DNA of 44,649 bases, taken from Bacilli bacterium. GTDB lineage: Bacteria; Bacillota; Bacilli; Paenibacillales; NBRC-103111. This document shows positions 15,673-23,253 of this stretch, one piece after another (the stretch's first letter is position 1; each line of letters opens with the position of its first letter). The position numbers and the translations under genes were made by a program. The notes below the pieces were generated by a model. That model worked only from the letters and a program-made list of their open reading frames with translations. It was not told where the DNA came from and searched no databases. The stretch spans positions 1 to 44,649 of the forward strand of contig JAQBPR010000226.1 in the NCBI GenBank assembly GCA_028287395.1, read 5' to 3'.

Positions 15673-15776
15673 TCAGTTATCTTTCCTTTCCATTGGGTAT
15701 CATCTCTACAAAGAGTACAACTTCAACTCAATAAAATCAAGAAAACTTTGCATAAAATGTTGGATAGAGATTGCTT

Positions 15777-15805
15777 TTGTCCTATGAATTGTGCTATTTT
15801 AAAAT
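15777..15805 (+). promoter_or_regulatory. Promoter of the DUF47 gene
   Basis: TTGTCC (15777-15782), a 17-bp spacer and TAAAAT (15800-15805) lie upstream of a TAGGAGG ribosome site and the ATG at 15853. The 180-bp divergent region also serves mtaD on the other strand, for which only a weak TTGATT ... TACTCT candidate is seen. Confidence 0.55.
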
Positions 15806-15852
15806 TTACGAGCGTATGATTCGGATAAACCCTATAGGAGGCTATAAACAGA

Positions 15853-16473
15853 ATGACTACAGCTAAAAAAGGCAAAAATGATTTTTTCGTATTATTGATT
15901 GAGGCCGCAGAAAACACACTTCATGCAGCTCACGTTTTTCGTGAAGCGATGCTTGGTGATAAACCGCCGGCTACTTATTTCCCAACATTAAAAGCGTTAG
16001 AAGACAAAGGCGATTCGATTACCCATTCCATCTATAAAGGACTTAATCAAGTCTTTATTACACCTATTGACCGCGAAGACATTCTCGACTTGGCCATGAA
16101 GTTAGATGATGTCATTGATGGGATTGAAGCGACGATTGCAAGATTTGACTATTTATACATTTTACAAGCAGACCAATACATGAAGGATTTCTCTGCTGTT
16201 ATTGTGTCTTCCTGTCAGCACATCCTAGATGCGTTCAAGCTTCTCGGCAAAAAGAAATATTTGCAAATTTCGGAGCATACCGTTTTAATCAACAGCTTAG
16301 AGAATGAAGGGGACAAACTGATGCGTGAAGGCATCCGCGAAATTTTCATAAAACAAACAGATCCTTATCATGATTTCAAGCTGAAGGAAATGTATGAACG
16401 TCTAGAGCAGACAACCGACGCTTGTGAAGATGTAGCCAACATTTTGGAAAGTATTGTAATGCGCTACGCTTAA
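15853..16473 (+). CDS. DUF47 family PhoU-like protein (YkaA/Pit-accessory type)
   Basis: This 206-residue all-helical protein is of the DUF47/PhoU_div family. PhoU-type acidic motifs are visible: LKALEDKGDSITHSIYKGLNQVFITPIDREDI (about 45-76) and LENEGDKLMREGIREIFIK (about 150-170), with LEQTTDACEDVANILESIV at the C-terminus. The family member ykaA usually sits in front of pit, a low-affinity phosphate transporter, and is thought to modulate it. Here a strong terminator follows immediately and no pit gene is present, so this copy is an orphan. TAGGAGG precedes the ATG. The function in phosphate handling is inferred from family. Confidence 0.85.
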   Translation: MTTAKKGKNDFFVLLIEAAENTLHAAHVFREAMLGDKPPATYFPTLKALEDKGDSITHSIYKGLNQVFITPIDREDILDLAMKLDDVIDGIEATIARFDYLYILQADQYMKDFSAVIVSSCQHILDAFKLLGKKKYLQISEHTVLINSLENEGDKLMREGIREIFIKQTDPYHDFKLKEMYERLEQTTDACEDVANILESIVMRYA

Positions 16474-16482
16474 ATGCCTTCA

Positions 16483-16527
16483 AAAGGGGTGCCTAAAAAG
16501 TCTTGTAGACTTTTTAGGCACCCCTTT
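16483..16527. terminator. Bidirectional terminator between the DUF47 gene and rex
   Basis: A perfect 20-bp stem (16483-16502 with 16508-16527) has a 5-nt loop TTGTA, with A/T runs at both feet. It lies between two convergent genes, 10 bp after the DUF47 stop and 22 bp from the rex stop. Confidence 0.9.
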
Positions 16528-16548
16528 ATTGAATATATATCACATTTT

Positions 16549-17169
16549 TTAATCCAAATAAAAAGCCAGACTTTGCAATTCAGTCGTAAAATCAGCATAA
16601 TGAATTCGCACATCCGCAGGTACTTTTAGTATGGTAGGAGCAAAGTTCAATATGGCCTCAATCCCCGCTTTAACAAACTCATTGGCTACATGCTGCGCTT
16701 CCGCAGCCGGAACAGTAATGATGCCAATTCGTATCTTCAATAATTGGATCGTTTGTCCCAACTCACTCATCGGTTGGACCGTAAGATTATTAATTTTTTC
16801 GCCAACCTTGCTGGATAATGAGTCGAACACTGCGACAATTTTCATATTATCCTTCAAATAAGCGTTATAATTGCTAAGCGCACGACCTAAATTACCCGCT
16901 CCGACTAAGGCAACCTGGATAAATTGATCCAGCTTTAAAATTTGGCGGATTTTTTCGATCAAATACATCACATCGTAGCCAATTCCCTTTTTGCCGAACT
17001 CACCGAAATAAGCGAGGTCTTTACGGATTTGCGCCGGATTCAAATCGAGCTTATGACCCAAATCATTGGAGGAAACGGTTTGCACATTTTGCATCGTCAG
17101 TTCGTGTAAGTAACGTAAATAAACGGGCAATCGTCGAACAACCGCTTCGGAAATTTTAGGCGTTTTCAT
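16549..17169 (-). CDS. rex: Redox-sensing transcriptional repressor Rex
   Basis: Rex represses anaerobic and NADH-consuming genes when the NAD/NADH ratio is high. The 206-residue protein has the N-terminal winged helix (ISEAVVRRLPVYLRYLHEL, SNDLGHKLDLNPAQIRKDLAYFGEFGKKGIGYDV) and a Rossmann domain with GAGNLGRALSNY (about 91-102). A C-terminal domain-swapped helix (HYADFTTELQSLAFYLD) completes it. Its ATG overlaps the dinG stop (ATGA), so translation is coupled to the helicase. No Rex box (TTGTGA-N6-TCACAA type) was noticed in the window, so its targets and any autoregulation lie elsewhere or upstream. Confidence 0.93.
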   Translation of the reverse strand: MKTPKISEAVVRRLPVYLRYLHELTMQNVQTVSSNDLGHKLDLNPAQIRKDLAYFGEFGKKGIGYDVMYLIEKIRQILKLDQFIQVALVGAGNLGRALSNYNAYLKDNMKIVAVFDSLSSKVGEKINNLTVQPMSELGQTIQLLKIRIGIITVPAAEAQHVANEFVKAGIEAILNFAPTILKVPADVRIHYADFTTELQSLAFYLD

Positions 17170-20027
17170 CCTTCATCCTCCTTCATCCATTCTTTTATGC
17201 GAGGGACAAGTTGGTTGGTATTCATATGTTCAATTTTCGGTCCAGGTAAAGAGTATAAAAAGTATTTGCCGTACTGAGTATCAATCACGCGAGTGTCGTA
17301 AATAATAACGATGCCTTTATCCTGCGCCGTACGCACTAAGCGTCCAAAGCCTTGCTTAAAGCGAATAACGGCATGAGGTACAGAAAATTTCATGAATGGA
17401 TTCTGATTATTCTTAATTAAATGTTCACTTTTTGCTTCTACAACGGGATGAGACGGTGGTTGAAAAGGCAGTCTCACGATAACCAGACAGCTTAACGCTT
17501 GTCCCGGAATGTCTACCCCTTCCCAGAAGCTGCTCGTGCCTAAAAGAACACAGGAATCGCTATCTTGAAACATTCGCGTTAACTTACTGCGATTTCCACT
17601 GTCCACACCTTGCCCCAGCACTAGAATTCCCGCTTGCTGCAAAGGTTCTTTCAGCCCTTGATGCACCAGTTTGAGCATCCGGTGTGAGGTGAAAAGCACA
17701 AGCATGCGGCCTTTTGTCTCTAAAGCCACCTCTTTTAAGGATTGCACTAAATTATCGATGAAAAATGCTTCACCGCCCTTCCCTTTGACTCCAGGAAAAT
17801 CACGCGGAATACAGACTAAAGCTTGCTTGCGATAATTAAAAGGAGATGGCAGTAAAACAGTACGAAATTTATCGGATTCTCCATCTGGATCGAGCCCCAA
17901 TTGTTCACATGTATAATGAAATTTTTTGTCAACCGAAAGTGTTGCAGAGGTCATAATAATGCTATCTTTCATTTCAAAAAAGTGCTGCTTCAGCATCGGA
18001 CTGACATCCATTGGAACGCTGATCAATTGCAATGACTTCGCCTTAAAATAGGAGCTTGCTTCCAACCAATATACATAATCGGGATCCGTGCGCTTCATAA
18101 AAAAATGCAAGCCGTCGCGATGACGATACAAATCTTTGACCGTACCGCTCAAGTCTGTGACAGCACTCTGGACATCGAAATCATCTTCAGCATCCTTTAA
18201 CTCCTGCAATAGCTTATCCATTTGTCGCAATGCGTCACTGAGCACAATAAAAATATTATCCTCTATAACCTGCAGCTGAGTCCATTGCGTCGGTAAAAGC
18301 TCTGCTTTAATTCGCAGCACAAGCTGTCCAACCTCACTAGAACCATCATGTCTGCCTGCTAATAAATCATAGAACAGTCCGACTAATTCATCCCATTGTT
18401 CTTTGATATGGACTATTTGCACGTAGAGCTCATCAATCCTTCGGCACCAATCCGCGCTCTTATCGACTAAATCCCCTTCCGCTCTTGCTAAACGTGCACG
18501 CAGCAGGGGAAGCTGTCCGCTTTTACTATCTTTAAAAAGCCACAAAAGTGAATTCAAGAAGGTCATGTAATGTACTTCAATACCGAGATGCTTGCTGGCG
18601 ACCTCTTCAAAATGATGCGCCTCATCAATGACCAGATGCTTGTAAGCGGGCAGTAAGCGGTTTTCCGCACGTATATCTGTAAAGAGCAGGGAATGGTTTG
18701 TAATAACCACATCTGCAATATTCGCTTCATTTCGTGCCCGATGGTAAAAGCATTTTTTAAACCAAGGACAAGCGCGATTCAAACAAGAATCCGTATCACT
18801 GGCAACCGTCTGCCAAAACTCATGACCCCGTCCGGCAAAATGAATCTCTTCTTCATCTCCATGCTGTGTTTCGCTTAACCAGACAACCATTTGTGCTGCG
18901 GTCATCCGCTCCTCTTTGCTAGCTTCGTAATCGGCATAGGTCATTTTATGCTCAAATTTTCGTAAACAAAGGTAATGATTTCTCCCTTTTAACACCGCCG
19001 CACGAAACGGAACTGGAAAGATATCATGAAGCAGCGGGATATCACGCTGACGCAGCTGCTCTTGCAAATTGATTGTGTGCGTGCTAACGACCACTTTTTG
19101 GCCATGAAGTATGCCGTAAAATAAAGAAGGCACCAAATAACCCAATGACTTACCAGTACCTGTTCCTGCTTCGATCATTAAATGGCGGTCTTCTATAAAA
19201 GATAAGGCCACTTCGGCAATCATCGTTTCCTGCGCCTCACGATCTTCAAATACGGCAAATCGCTGCTGCAATTCTTGTTTAAAATTAGTATAAAATTGTT
19301 CAAAGGGCACATGAAGCCGCTCTTTAATCTGCTCTTCTGTGCGAATCTCTTCCTCTTCGCCCCAATCGTCTACCTGCAGCGCAAATTGTCTGAAATAACG
19401 ATGATGGTCCACATCCAGACTAATGGCTAACTCCTTTTGTTCACGCATCATTTGCATAAATCTCGAAAAGTCCGAATCATCTTCCGCAAATATATGCGCG
19501 ATTCTCTGCACTGTTAGCAGAGGAAGCTCGACTAACCGCTGTATACATTTCAGCCAAATATCTGCTGTCGCTTCAGCATCTGAATCCGCCTGATGAGGTC
19601 TTTGATGAACAACGCCTAATGCTTGACTAACCATCGATAACTGTAAACTCGGCAATGACGGAAATACAATTCTTAATAAATCCATCGTATCCAGCACAGA
19701 TCCAACAAAAGGAGAATATCCGCAATAGTCCAAAGCACGCTGCAAGAACGCCAAATCAAACGAAATATGATGCCCTACTAAGACACTGTCTATGATTCGT
19801 TTTTGTAATTCAACCATAACGTCCTCTAAAAAAGGGGCGTTCTCTACCATTGTGTCATCTATGCCAGTTAATTCGGATATAAAACTAGGTATACCCGCAA
19901 CTGGCTTAACCAGCGAAGTATACCTGTCTATAATCTGCAATTCATCTATAATGACTAAGCCGACTTGGATAATTTCATCCGTTGGCTGGCTGCCTGTTGT
20001 TTCAAAGTCAAGCACGGCAAATTTCAT
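17166..20027 (-). CDS. dinG: DinG helicase with N-terminal DEDDh exonuclease domain
   Basis: The 953-residue protein joins a DnaQ-like 3'-5' exonuclease domain (about 1-165) to an XPD-like superfamily 2 helicase. The exonuclease motifs are AVLDFETTG, LVGHHISFDLAFL and HQADSDAEAT. The helicase shows Walker A EAGTGTGKSLGY (near 280), a DEAH box LVIDEAHHFEE (near 465) and motif VI QGFGRLVRTAQDKG near 910. Four cysteines (YLC in NHYLCLRKFE, then DSCLNRACPWFKKCFY) are spaced like the iron-sulfur cluster ligands of XPD/DinG. Family members act in DNA repair and R-loop or replication-fork processing. The ATG at 20027 has only a weak, distant ribosome site. The position downstream of the pan genes matches the Bacillus order, whereas the overlap with rex does not. 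Confidence 0.92.
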   Translation of the reverse strand: MKFAVLDFETTGSQPTDEIIQVGLVIIDELQIIDRYTSLVKPVAGIPSFISELTGIDDTMVENAPFLEDVMVELQKRIIDSVLVGHHISFDLAFLQRALDYCGYSPFVGSVLDTMDLLRIVFPSLPSLQLSMVSQALGVVHQRPHQADSDAEATADIWLKCIQRLVELPLLTVQRIAHIFAEDDSDFSRFMQMMREQKELAISLDVDHHRYFRQFALQVDDWGEEEEIRTEEQIKERLHVPFEQFYTNFKQELQQRFAVFEDREAQETMIAEVALSFIEDRHLMIEAGTGTGKSLGYLVPSLFYGILHGQKVVVSTHTINLQEQLRQRDIPLLHDIFPVPFRAAVLKGRNHYLCLRKFEHKMTYADYEASKEERMTAAQMVVWLSETQHGDEEEIHFAGRGHEFWQTVASDTDSCLNRACPWFKKCFYHRARNEANIADVVITNHSLLFTDIRAENRLLPAYKHLVIDEAHHFEEVASKHLGIEVHYMTFLNSLLWLFKDSKSGQLPLLRARLARAEGDLVDKSADWCRRIDELYVQIVHIKEQWDELVGLFYDLLAGRHDGSSEVGQLVLRIKAELLPTQWTQLQVIEDNIFIVLSDALRQMDKLLQELKDAEDDFDVQSAVTDLSGTVKDLYRHRDGLHFFMKRTDPDYVYWLEASSYFKAKSLQLISVPMDVSPMLKQHFFEMKDSIIMTSATLSVDKKFHYTCEQLGLDPDGESDKFRTVLLPSPFNYRKQALVCIPRDFPGVKGKGGEAFFIDNLVQSLKEVALETKGRMLVLFTSHRMLKLVHQGLKEPLQQAGILVLGQGVDSGNRSKLTRMFQDSDSCVLLGTSSFWEGVDIPGQALSCLVIVRLPFQPPSHPVVEAKSEHLIKNNQNPFMKFSVPHAVIRFKQGFGRLVRTAQDKGIVIIYDTRVIDTQYGKYFLYSLPGPKIEHMNTNQLVPRIKEWMKEDEG

Positions 20028-20091
20028 TGCGCGGACCCAGTCCCTTCATTTTCTTACACTTCATTAGCATACCAAAGCTTGAACAAAAGGG

Positions 20092-20697
20092 CTATGGCTG
20101 ACCCATTTGATTTGTTGGTTCTATTATGCAAGAGGGGTCATTACTATACGCCATTTTAAAATATTCCATGGCTCTTTGCATGTTGTTTTTTTTCACTTGG
20201 ATACAACCCATCGCATTATACGAAATGGCTTTTAATTTGTTATCATCGGTTAGGGGAAGCAGCAATTGAAAATGACGGTAAGCATCCCCATCTTCCCCTA
20301 AACGCAAATAGCCCATAGCCAAATACATTCTGGCTAATAAAAAATCCGGCTGCTGCTGTACCAATTTTTCTAATTCGCTCACCGCTTGATCAAACATATA
20401 TAATTTATAAAAACCCTGCGCCTTTTCAAATCCTTGTTTATTCATGGGACCATCTAGAATATCGGCTGTCTTGTCTTTACTTTCTTGCACCGGAGTCTTT
20501 TTTGTGTAATTTGTTGCAAAAAACAAAGCTAAATTTTCCTCAAAAGCCAGCCATTGCTCCATGCAGCGATCACTCATTGTTTTGAGCACGGTGAGTTGTT
20601 CATCCAATTGTTTTTTTTCGGTGATCGAAGCAGAATGGTAACGTATGGAGATTTCATTTAATACATCATTCATTGTAGCAAATAGTTGCTCAAACAT
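20092..20697 (-). CDS. Tetratricopeptide-repeat protein of unknown function
   Basis: The product has about 201 residues. An N-terminal helical region (ITEKKQLDEQLTVLKTMSDRCMEQW) precedes three TPR-like helix pairs (about 92-190): GFYKLYMFDQAVSELEKLVQQQPDFLLARMYLAMGYLRLGEDGDAYRHFQLLLP, then AISYNAMGCIQVKKNNMQRAMEYFKMAYSNDP. No signal peptide or membrane segment is seen, so it is probably a cytoplasmic protein-protein interaction factor. The ATG at 20697 with AAGGTGGG upstream is preferred over the GTG at 20709. It lies between panD and dinG on the same strand, where Bacillus has no equivalent that I recognise. Confidence 0.7.
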   Translation of the reverse strand: MFEQLFATMNDVLNEISIRYHSASITEKKQLDEQLTVLKTMSDRCMEQWLAFEENLALFFATNYTKKTPVQESKDKTADILDGPMNKQGFEKAQGFYKLYMFDQAVSELEKLVQQQPDFLLARMYLAMGYLRLGEDGDAYRHFQLLLPLTDDNKLKAISYNAMGCIQVKKNNMQRAMEYFKMAYSNDPSCIIEPTNQMGQP

Positions 20698-20726
20698 CTC
20701 GAATCCCACCTTACAAACGAGTTTTT

Positions 20727-20782
20727 ATTGGTTACGAGCAACAATCAACAAGATGTCGTTACCAATATAACTGCAAGCAGTT
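20727..20782. other. Inverted repeats between panD and the TPR gene
   Basis: ATTGGTTACGA (20727-20737) and TCGTTACCAAT (20756-20766) form an 11-bp dyad with one mismatch. A second dyad AACTGC-AA-GCAGTT lies at 20769-20782. Neither is followed by a T-run on the minus strand, so a terminator is not supported. Regulation of the TPR-dinG-rex transcript or a processing site is possible. Confidence 0.35.
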
Positions 20783-20820
20783 TAACTCATTGTTTGTTAA
20801 GATGCAGCGAATCATACTCC

Positions 20821-21204
20821 TCAATAAATTGTCGAATGCGGTTCCACTTGTACCGTACGTATCACTTTATTATTTGCATCCATAATGGCAACTTTAGGCT
20901 TATAATTTTTCGCTTCTTCATCTGACATAAGCGCATAAGAAATCACAATAATCGAGTCACCCGGATGTACTAAACGAGCTGCAGCGCCATTTAAACAAAA
21001 GACACCAGAGCCTCGCGGGCCAGGAATAATGTAGGTTTCCAGCCTTGCCCCATTGTTATTATTCACGATCTGAACCTTTTCGTTCACATACATATCGACC
21101 CGTTCAATGATGTCCTCATCAATGGTAATACTGCCCACATAATTTAAGTTTGCTTCCGTCACGGTTGCACGGTGAATTTTAGATTTCATCATGGTTCTGA
21201 ACAT
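20821..21204 (-). CDS. panD: Aspartate 1-decarboxylase precursor
   Basis: PanD makes beta-alanine from aspartate for pantothenate. The 127-residue precursor has the normal length. The self-cleavage site is Gly24-Ser25 in [10 protein letters not shown], which generates the pyruvoyl group. Other conserved stretches are [17 protein letters not shown] and [27 protein letters not shown] precedes the ATG. It is the third gene of panBCD, 41 bp after panC. Confidence 0.96.
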   Translation of the reverse strand: MFRTMMKSKIHRATVTEANLNYVGSITIDEDIIERVDMYVNEKVQIVNNNNGARLETYIIPGPRGSGVFCLNGAAARLVHPGDSIIVISYALMSDEEAKNYKPKVAIMDANNKVIRTVQVEPHSTIY

Positions 21205-21245
21205 AGGTATCGCTCCCCCTTTATTAAAACGTTTATTGTTGTCCG

Positions 21246-22121
21246 TTACCGGTTTAGCTCGATTAAACGATTATCGATCAAACGCGTACGTCCGAATTTC
21301 ACAGCCACTGCGATAAGTAATTGCTGGTCTAAATGATTATTTTCTTGCATGGATGGATAATAAAGTGCTTTGACATAATCTATTTCAGCCAATGGCGCTG
21401 TTTGAATAAAATTACGAATTCGTTTTTCCAATGCGTCCACGTTGTTATCTTCCGCAAGCCATTGATCCGCATTCTGAAGGGCCTGAGATAGGATTAGCGC
21501 TTGTTTACGTTGCTCTGCGCTTAAATACACGTTTCGTGAACTCATCGCTAAGCCGTCCTCTTCACGGACGATAGGACATGGCACAATAGTAGAACGAATG
21601 TGCAAATCCTCAACCATTTGCGTAATTACGGCCACCTGCTGTGCGTCTTTCAAACCGAAGTAAGCCTTGTCTGGCTCGACAATATTCAATAGCTTGGCCA
21701 CCACGGTAGCTACGCCATCGAAATGTCCCGGACGCGAAGCGCCGCAAAGGGTATCCGTCAATTCTGCGACAATCACTTTGGTCTTCATCGGCTGCGGATA
21801 CATTTCTGCCGTTTCCGGCATAAAAACGAAATCCACCTCACATTGCTCAGCAAGCGCCAAATCCTTCTCCGGATCGCGCGGATAGCGTTCAAAATCTTCG
21901 TTCGGACCAAACTGAAGCGGGTTAACAAAAATGCTGAGCACAACAATTTCACATTCTCGTCGTGCTCTTTGCAGCAAGCTTGCATGTCCTGCATGGAGAA
22001 AGCCCATGGTTGGAACAAAACCAACTATGATCTGATCCGCTGCCATAGCACCATTTTGCTTTTGCCGCTTCATTTCATATATTTTAGTTCGCAGCTCGTG
22101 AACGGTTTGAATAACTTTCAT
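21246..22121 (-). CDS. panC: Pantothenate synthetase
   Basis: PanC joins pantoate and beta-alanine with ATP through a pantoyl-adenylate. The 291-residue protein is a class I synthetase-like nucleotidylyltransferase. It has the HIGH-type motif in [14 protein letters not shown] (about 34-47), the pantoate-binding [29 protein letters not shown] and the KMSKS-equivalent MSSRNVYLS. The start lies 14 bp after panB, so the two are co-transcribed and probably coupled. Confidence 0.96.
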   Translation of the reverse strand: MKVIQTVHELRTKIYEMKRQKQNGAMAADQIIVGFVPTMGFLHAGHASLLQRARRECEIVVLSIFVNPLQFGPNEDFERYPRDPEKDLALAEQCEVDFVFMPETAEMYPQPMKTKVIVAELTDTLCGASRPGHFDGVATVVAKLLNIVEPDKAYFGLKDAQQVAVITQMVEDLHIRSTIVPCPIVREEDGLAMSSRNVYLSAEQRKQALILSQALQNADQWLAEDNNVDALEKRIRNFIQTAPLAEIDYVKALYYPSMQENNHLDQQLLIAVAVKFGRTRLIDNRLIELNR

Positions 22122-22135
22122 TGTAATGCCCCCTA

Positions 22136-22990
22136 TTATTTTCCGCCATATAAATCGTTGGAAAGCTCAAGCTCTCCTTGAAAAACATGCTCTTTCTGCG
22201 GAAAATTACGTGACTTCACATCCTTAACATACTCAGAGATACCATTACGAATATGATCCCCTATATTAGCGTACGTCTTCACGAATTTTTTGGGATTTGT
22301 CGCAGGGCCATATTGCAGTAAGTCATGAAACACTAAAACTTGTCCATCGCAGCTGCCGCTTGCACCGATCCCGATGGTCGGAATCGAAACTTGTTCGGTA
22401 ATATAGCTAGCTAAAGATTCCGTGACAAGCTCCAGTACGATCGCGAATGCTCCGGCTTGTTCTAATGCTTTAGCATCGTTAATGAGCTTTTGAGCTTGCT
22501 GCGAATTTTTCCCTTGTACGAGATAACCGCCGATTTGATGCACGGATTGCGGTGTTAAACCGAGATGACCCATCACAGGAACACCCGCTTTGACGCATGC
22601 TTCCACGGTAGAAGCAATTTCAGCTCCGCCTTCCATTTTAACTGCTTGCGGAAGTCCTTCACGCATCAATCGCGCCACATTGTGAAGCGTGCTGTCGACA
22701 CTGCCATGATAGGTCATAAAAGGCATATCCGCAACAACGAAACAAGAAGTCGCAGCACGAGTTACTGCGCGTGTATGGTAGATCATATCCTCTAAGGTTA
22801 CAGGCACAGTCGTATCATAACCCAAAACAACATTGCCTAAGGAATCTCCAACGAGAATAACATCGATGCCCGCTTCTTCTGCAAGCTTAGCTGAAGGGTA
22901 GTCATAGGCGGTTATAATTGAAATAGGGATATGGTCTTGCTTCATTTTTTTCATTTTGACGATCGTTAAAGGTTTTCGAGTTTCCATCAT
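22136..22990 (-). CDS. panB: 3-methyl-2-oxobutanoate hydroxymethyltransferase (ketopantoate synthase)
   Basis: PanB transfers a hydroxymethyl group from methylene-tetrahydrofolate to 2-ketoisovalerate, the committed pantothenate step. The 284-residue TIM-barrel protein shows ITAYDYPSAKLAEEAGIDVILVGDSLGNVVLGYDTT (metal and substrate site), MPFMTYHG, VKMEGGAEI, MGHLGLTPQSVHQIGGY and IGIGASGSCDGQVLVFHDLL. AGGAGAG precedes two adjacent ATG codons (22990, 22987). It is the first gene of panBCD. Upstream there is a 12-bp hairpin next to the ribosome site and, before that, a leader with competing terminator and antiterminator hairpins. Confidence 0.96.
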   Translation of the reverse strand: MMETRKPLTIVKMKKMKQDHIPISIITAYDYPSAKLAEEAGIDVILVGDSLGNVVLGYDTTVPVTLEDMIYHTRAVTRAATSCFVVADMPFMTYHGSVDSTLHNVARLMREGLPQAVKMEGGAEIASTVEACVKAGVPVMGHLGLTPQSVHQIGGYLVQGKNSQQAQKLINDAKALEQAGAFAIVLELVTESLASYITEQVSIPTIGIGASGSCDGQVLVFHDLLQYGPATNPKKFVKTYANIGDHIRNGISEYVKDVKSRNFPQKEHVFQGELELSNDLYGGK

Positions 22991-23006
22991 GACATCTCTC
23001 CTATGG

Positions 23007-23037
23007 TATAAGCTAAACGTCTGAAGTTTAACTTATA
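23007..23037 (-). promoter_or_regulatory. 12-bp hairpin next to the panB ribosome-binding site
   Basis: On the minus strand TATAAGTTAAAC pairs with GTTTAGCTTATA over 12 positions with one U-G wobble and a 7-nt loop UUCAGAC. The 3' foot is about 4 nt from the AGGAGAG ribosome site of panB. It could act in RNA, by access to the ribosome site or by stabilising the transcript, or as a protein operator in DNA. The sequence cannot decide between these. Confidence 0.5.
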
Positions 23038-23044
23038 GAGATAA

Positions 23045-23079
23045 AATAAAAAAACCTTTTAGTCGAAACTAAAAAGGTT
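23045..23079 (-). terminator. Intrinsic terminator in the panB leader
   Basis: On the minus strand AACCTTTTTAGT (23079-23068), a TTCG loop (23067-23064) and ACTAAAAGGTT (23063-23053) form an 11-bp stem with one bulged T, followed by TTTTTATTTTAT. It ends 55 bp before panB and 163 bp after the birA stop. It could end the birA operon, but its 5' arm overlaps the 3' arm of an upstream alternative hairpin, as in attenuators. Confidence 0.8.
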
Positions 23080-23114
23080 CATCAATACAAATGAGCTGTA
23101 TCTATGATCCTTCT
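23072..23114 (-). promoter_or_regulatory. Candidate antiterminator hairpin in the panB leader
   Basis: On the minus strand AGAAGGATCATAGATACA (23114-23097) can pair with TGTATTGATGAACCTTTT (23089-23072) around a 7-nt loop. Of 18 positions, 14 are Watson-Crick pairs, two are G-U wobbles and two are mismatches. The last eight bases of the 3' arm (23079-23072) are also the 5' arm of the terminator, so only one of the two structures can form. Confidence 0.65.
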
Positions 23115-23220
23115 GTCTCGGTTCGTGTGAATCTGAGCAGAATCCAACATATACATCCATATTCAGTTGTTTATCAAATTGAAACATAGAGTGCGATTCA
23201 ATTATGATACCGCCTCTGAC
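23115..23220 (-). ncRNA. Structured leader upstream of panBCD, candidate riboswitch sensor domain
   Basis: The leader RNA can form a closed, branched fold. CGGU (23212-23209) pairs with ACCG (23122-23119), extended by GUC/GAC at the base. One branch is UAUCA-U-AAUUGAA (23209-23197) with UUCAAUUUGAUA (23183-23172), 12 bp with a bulged U; its first U is shared with the closing CGGU. A second branch is CAAC ... GUUG (23169-23166 with 23148-23145) with an inner AUAU/AUAU pair. The antiterminator/terminator pair follows directly. I do not recognise a known aptamer here: it does not match T-box or S-box sequences, and the bulged-A features of the described pan motif are not evident. A ligand is not assigned. 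A short reading frame inside it lacks a convincing ribosome site. Confidence 0.55.
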
Positions 23221-23224
23221 ACTT

Positions 23225-23253
23225 ATTATACCAAATTTTTGCTCAAAGCAAAA
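23225..23253 (-). promoter_or_regulatory. Extended -10 promoter downstream of birA
   Basis: On the minus strand TGG-TATAAT (the -10 at 23230-23225) is a perfect -10 with the TGn extension. The -35 region 17 bp upstream is TTTTGC (23253-23248), weak and inside the end of birA. Transcription would start near 23218, about 25 bp past the birA stop, and give the structured leader of panBCD. No comparably good promoter lies between the leader terminator and panB. Confidence 0.65.

Noticed and set aside
22991..23250. Assignment of the panB leader to the described pan motif or a T-box
   Set aside because: The two bulged adenosines of the pan hairpin and the T-box sequence could not be found by eye, so the leader is left unclassified.
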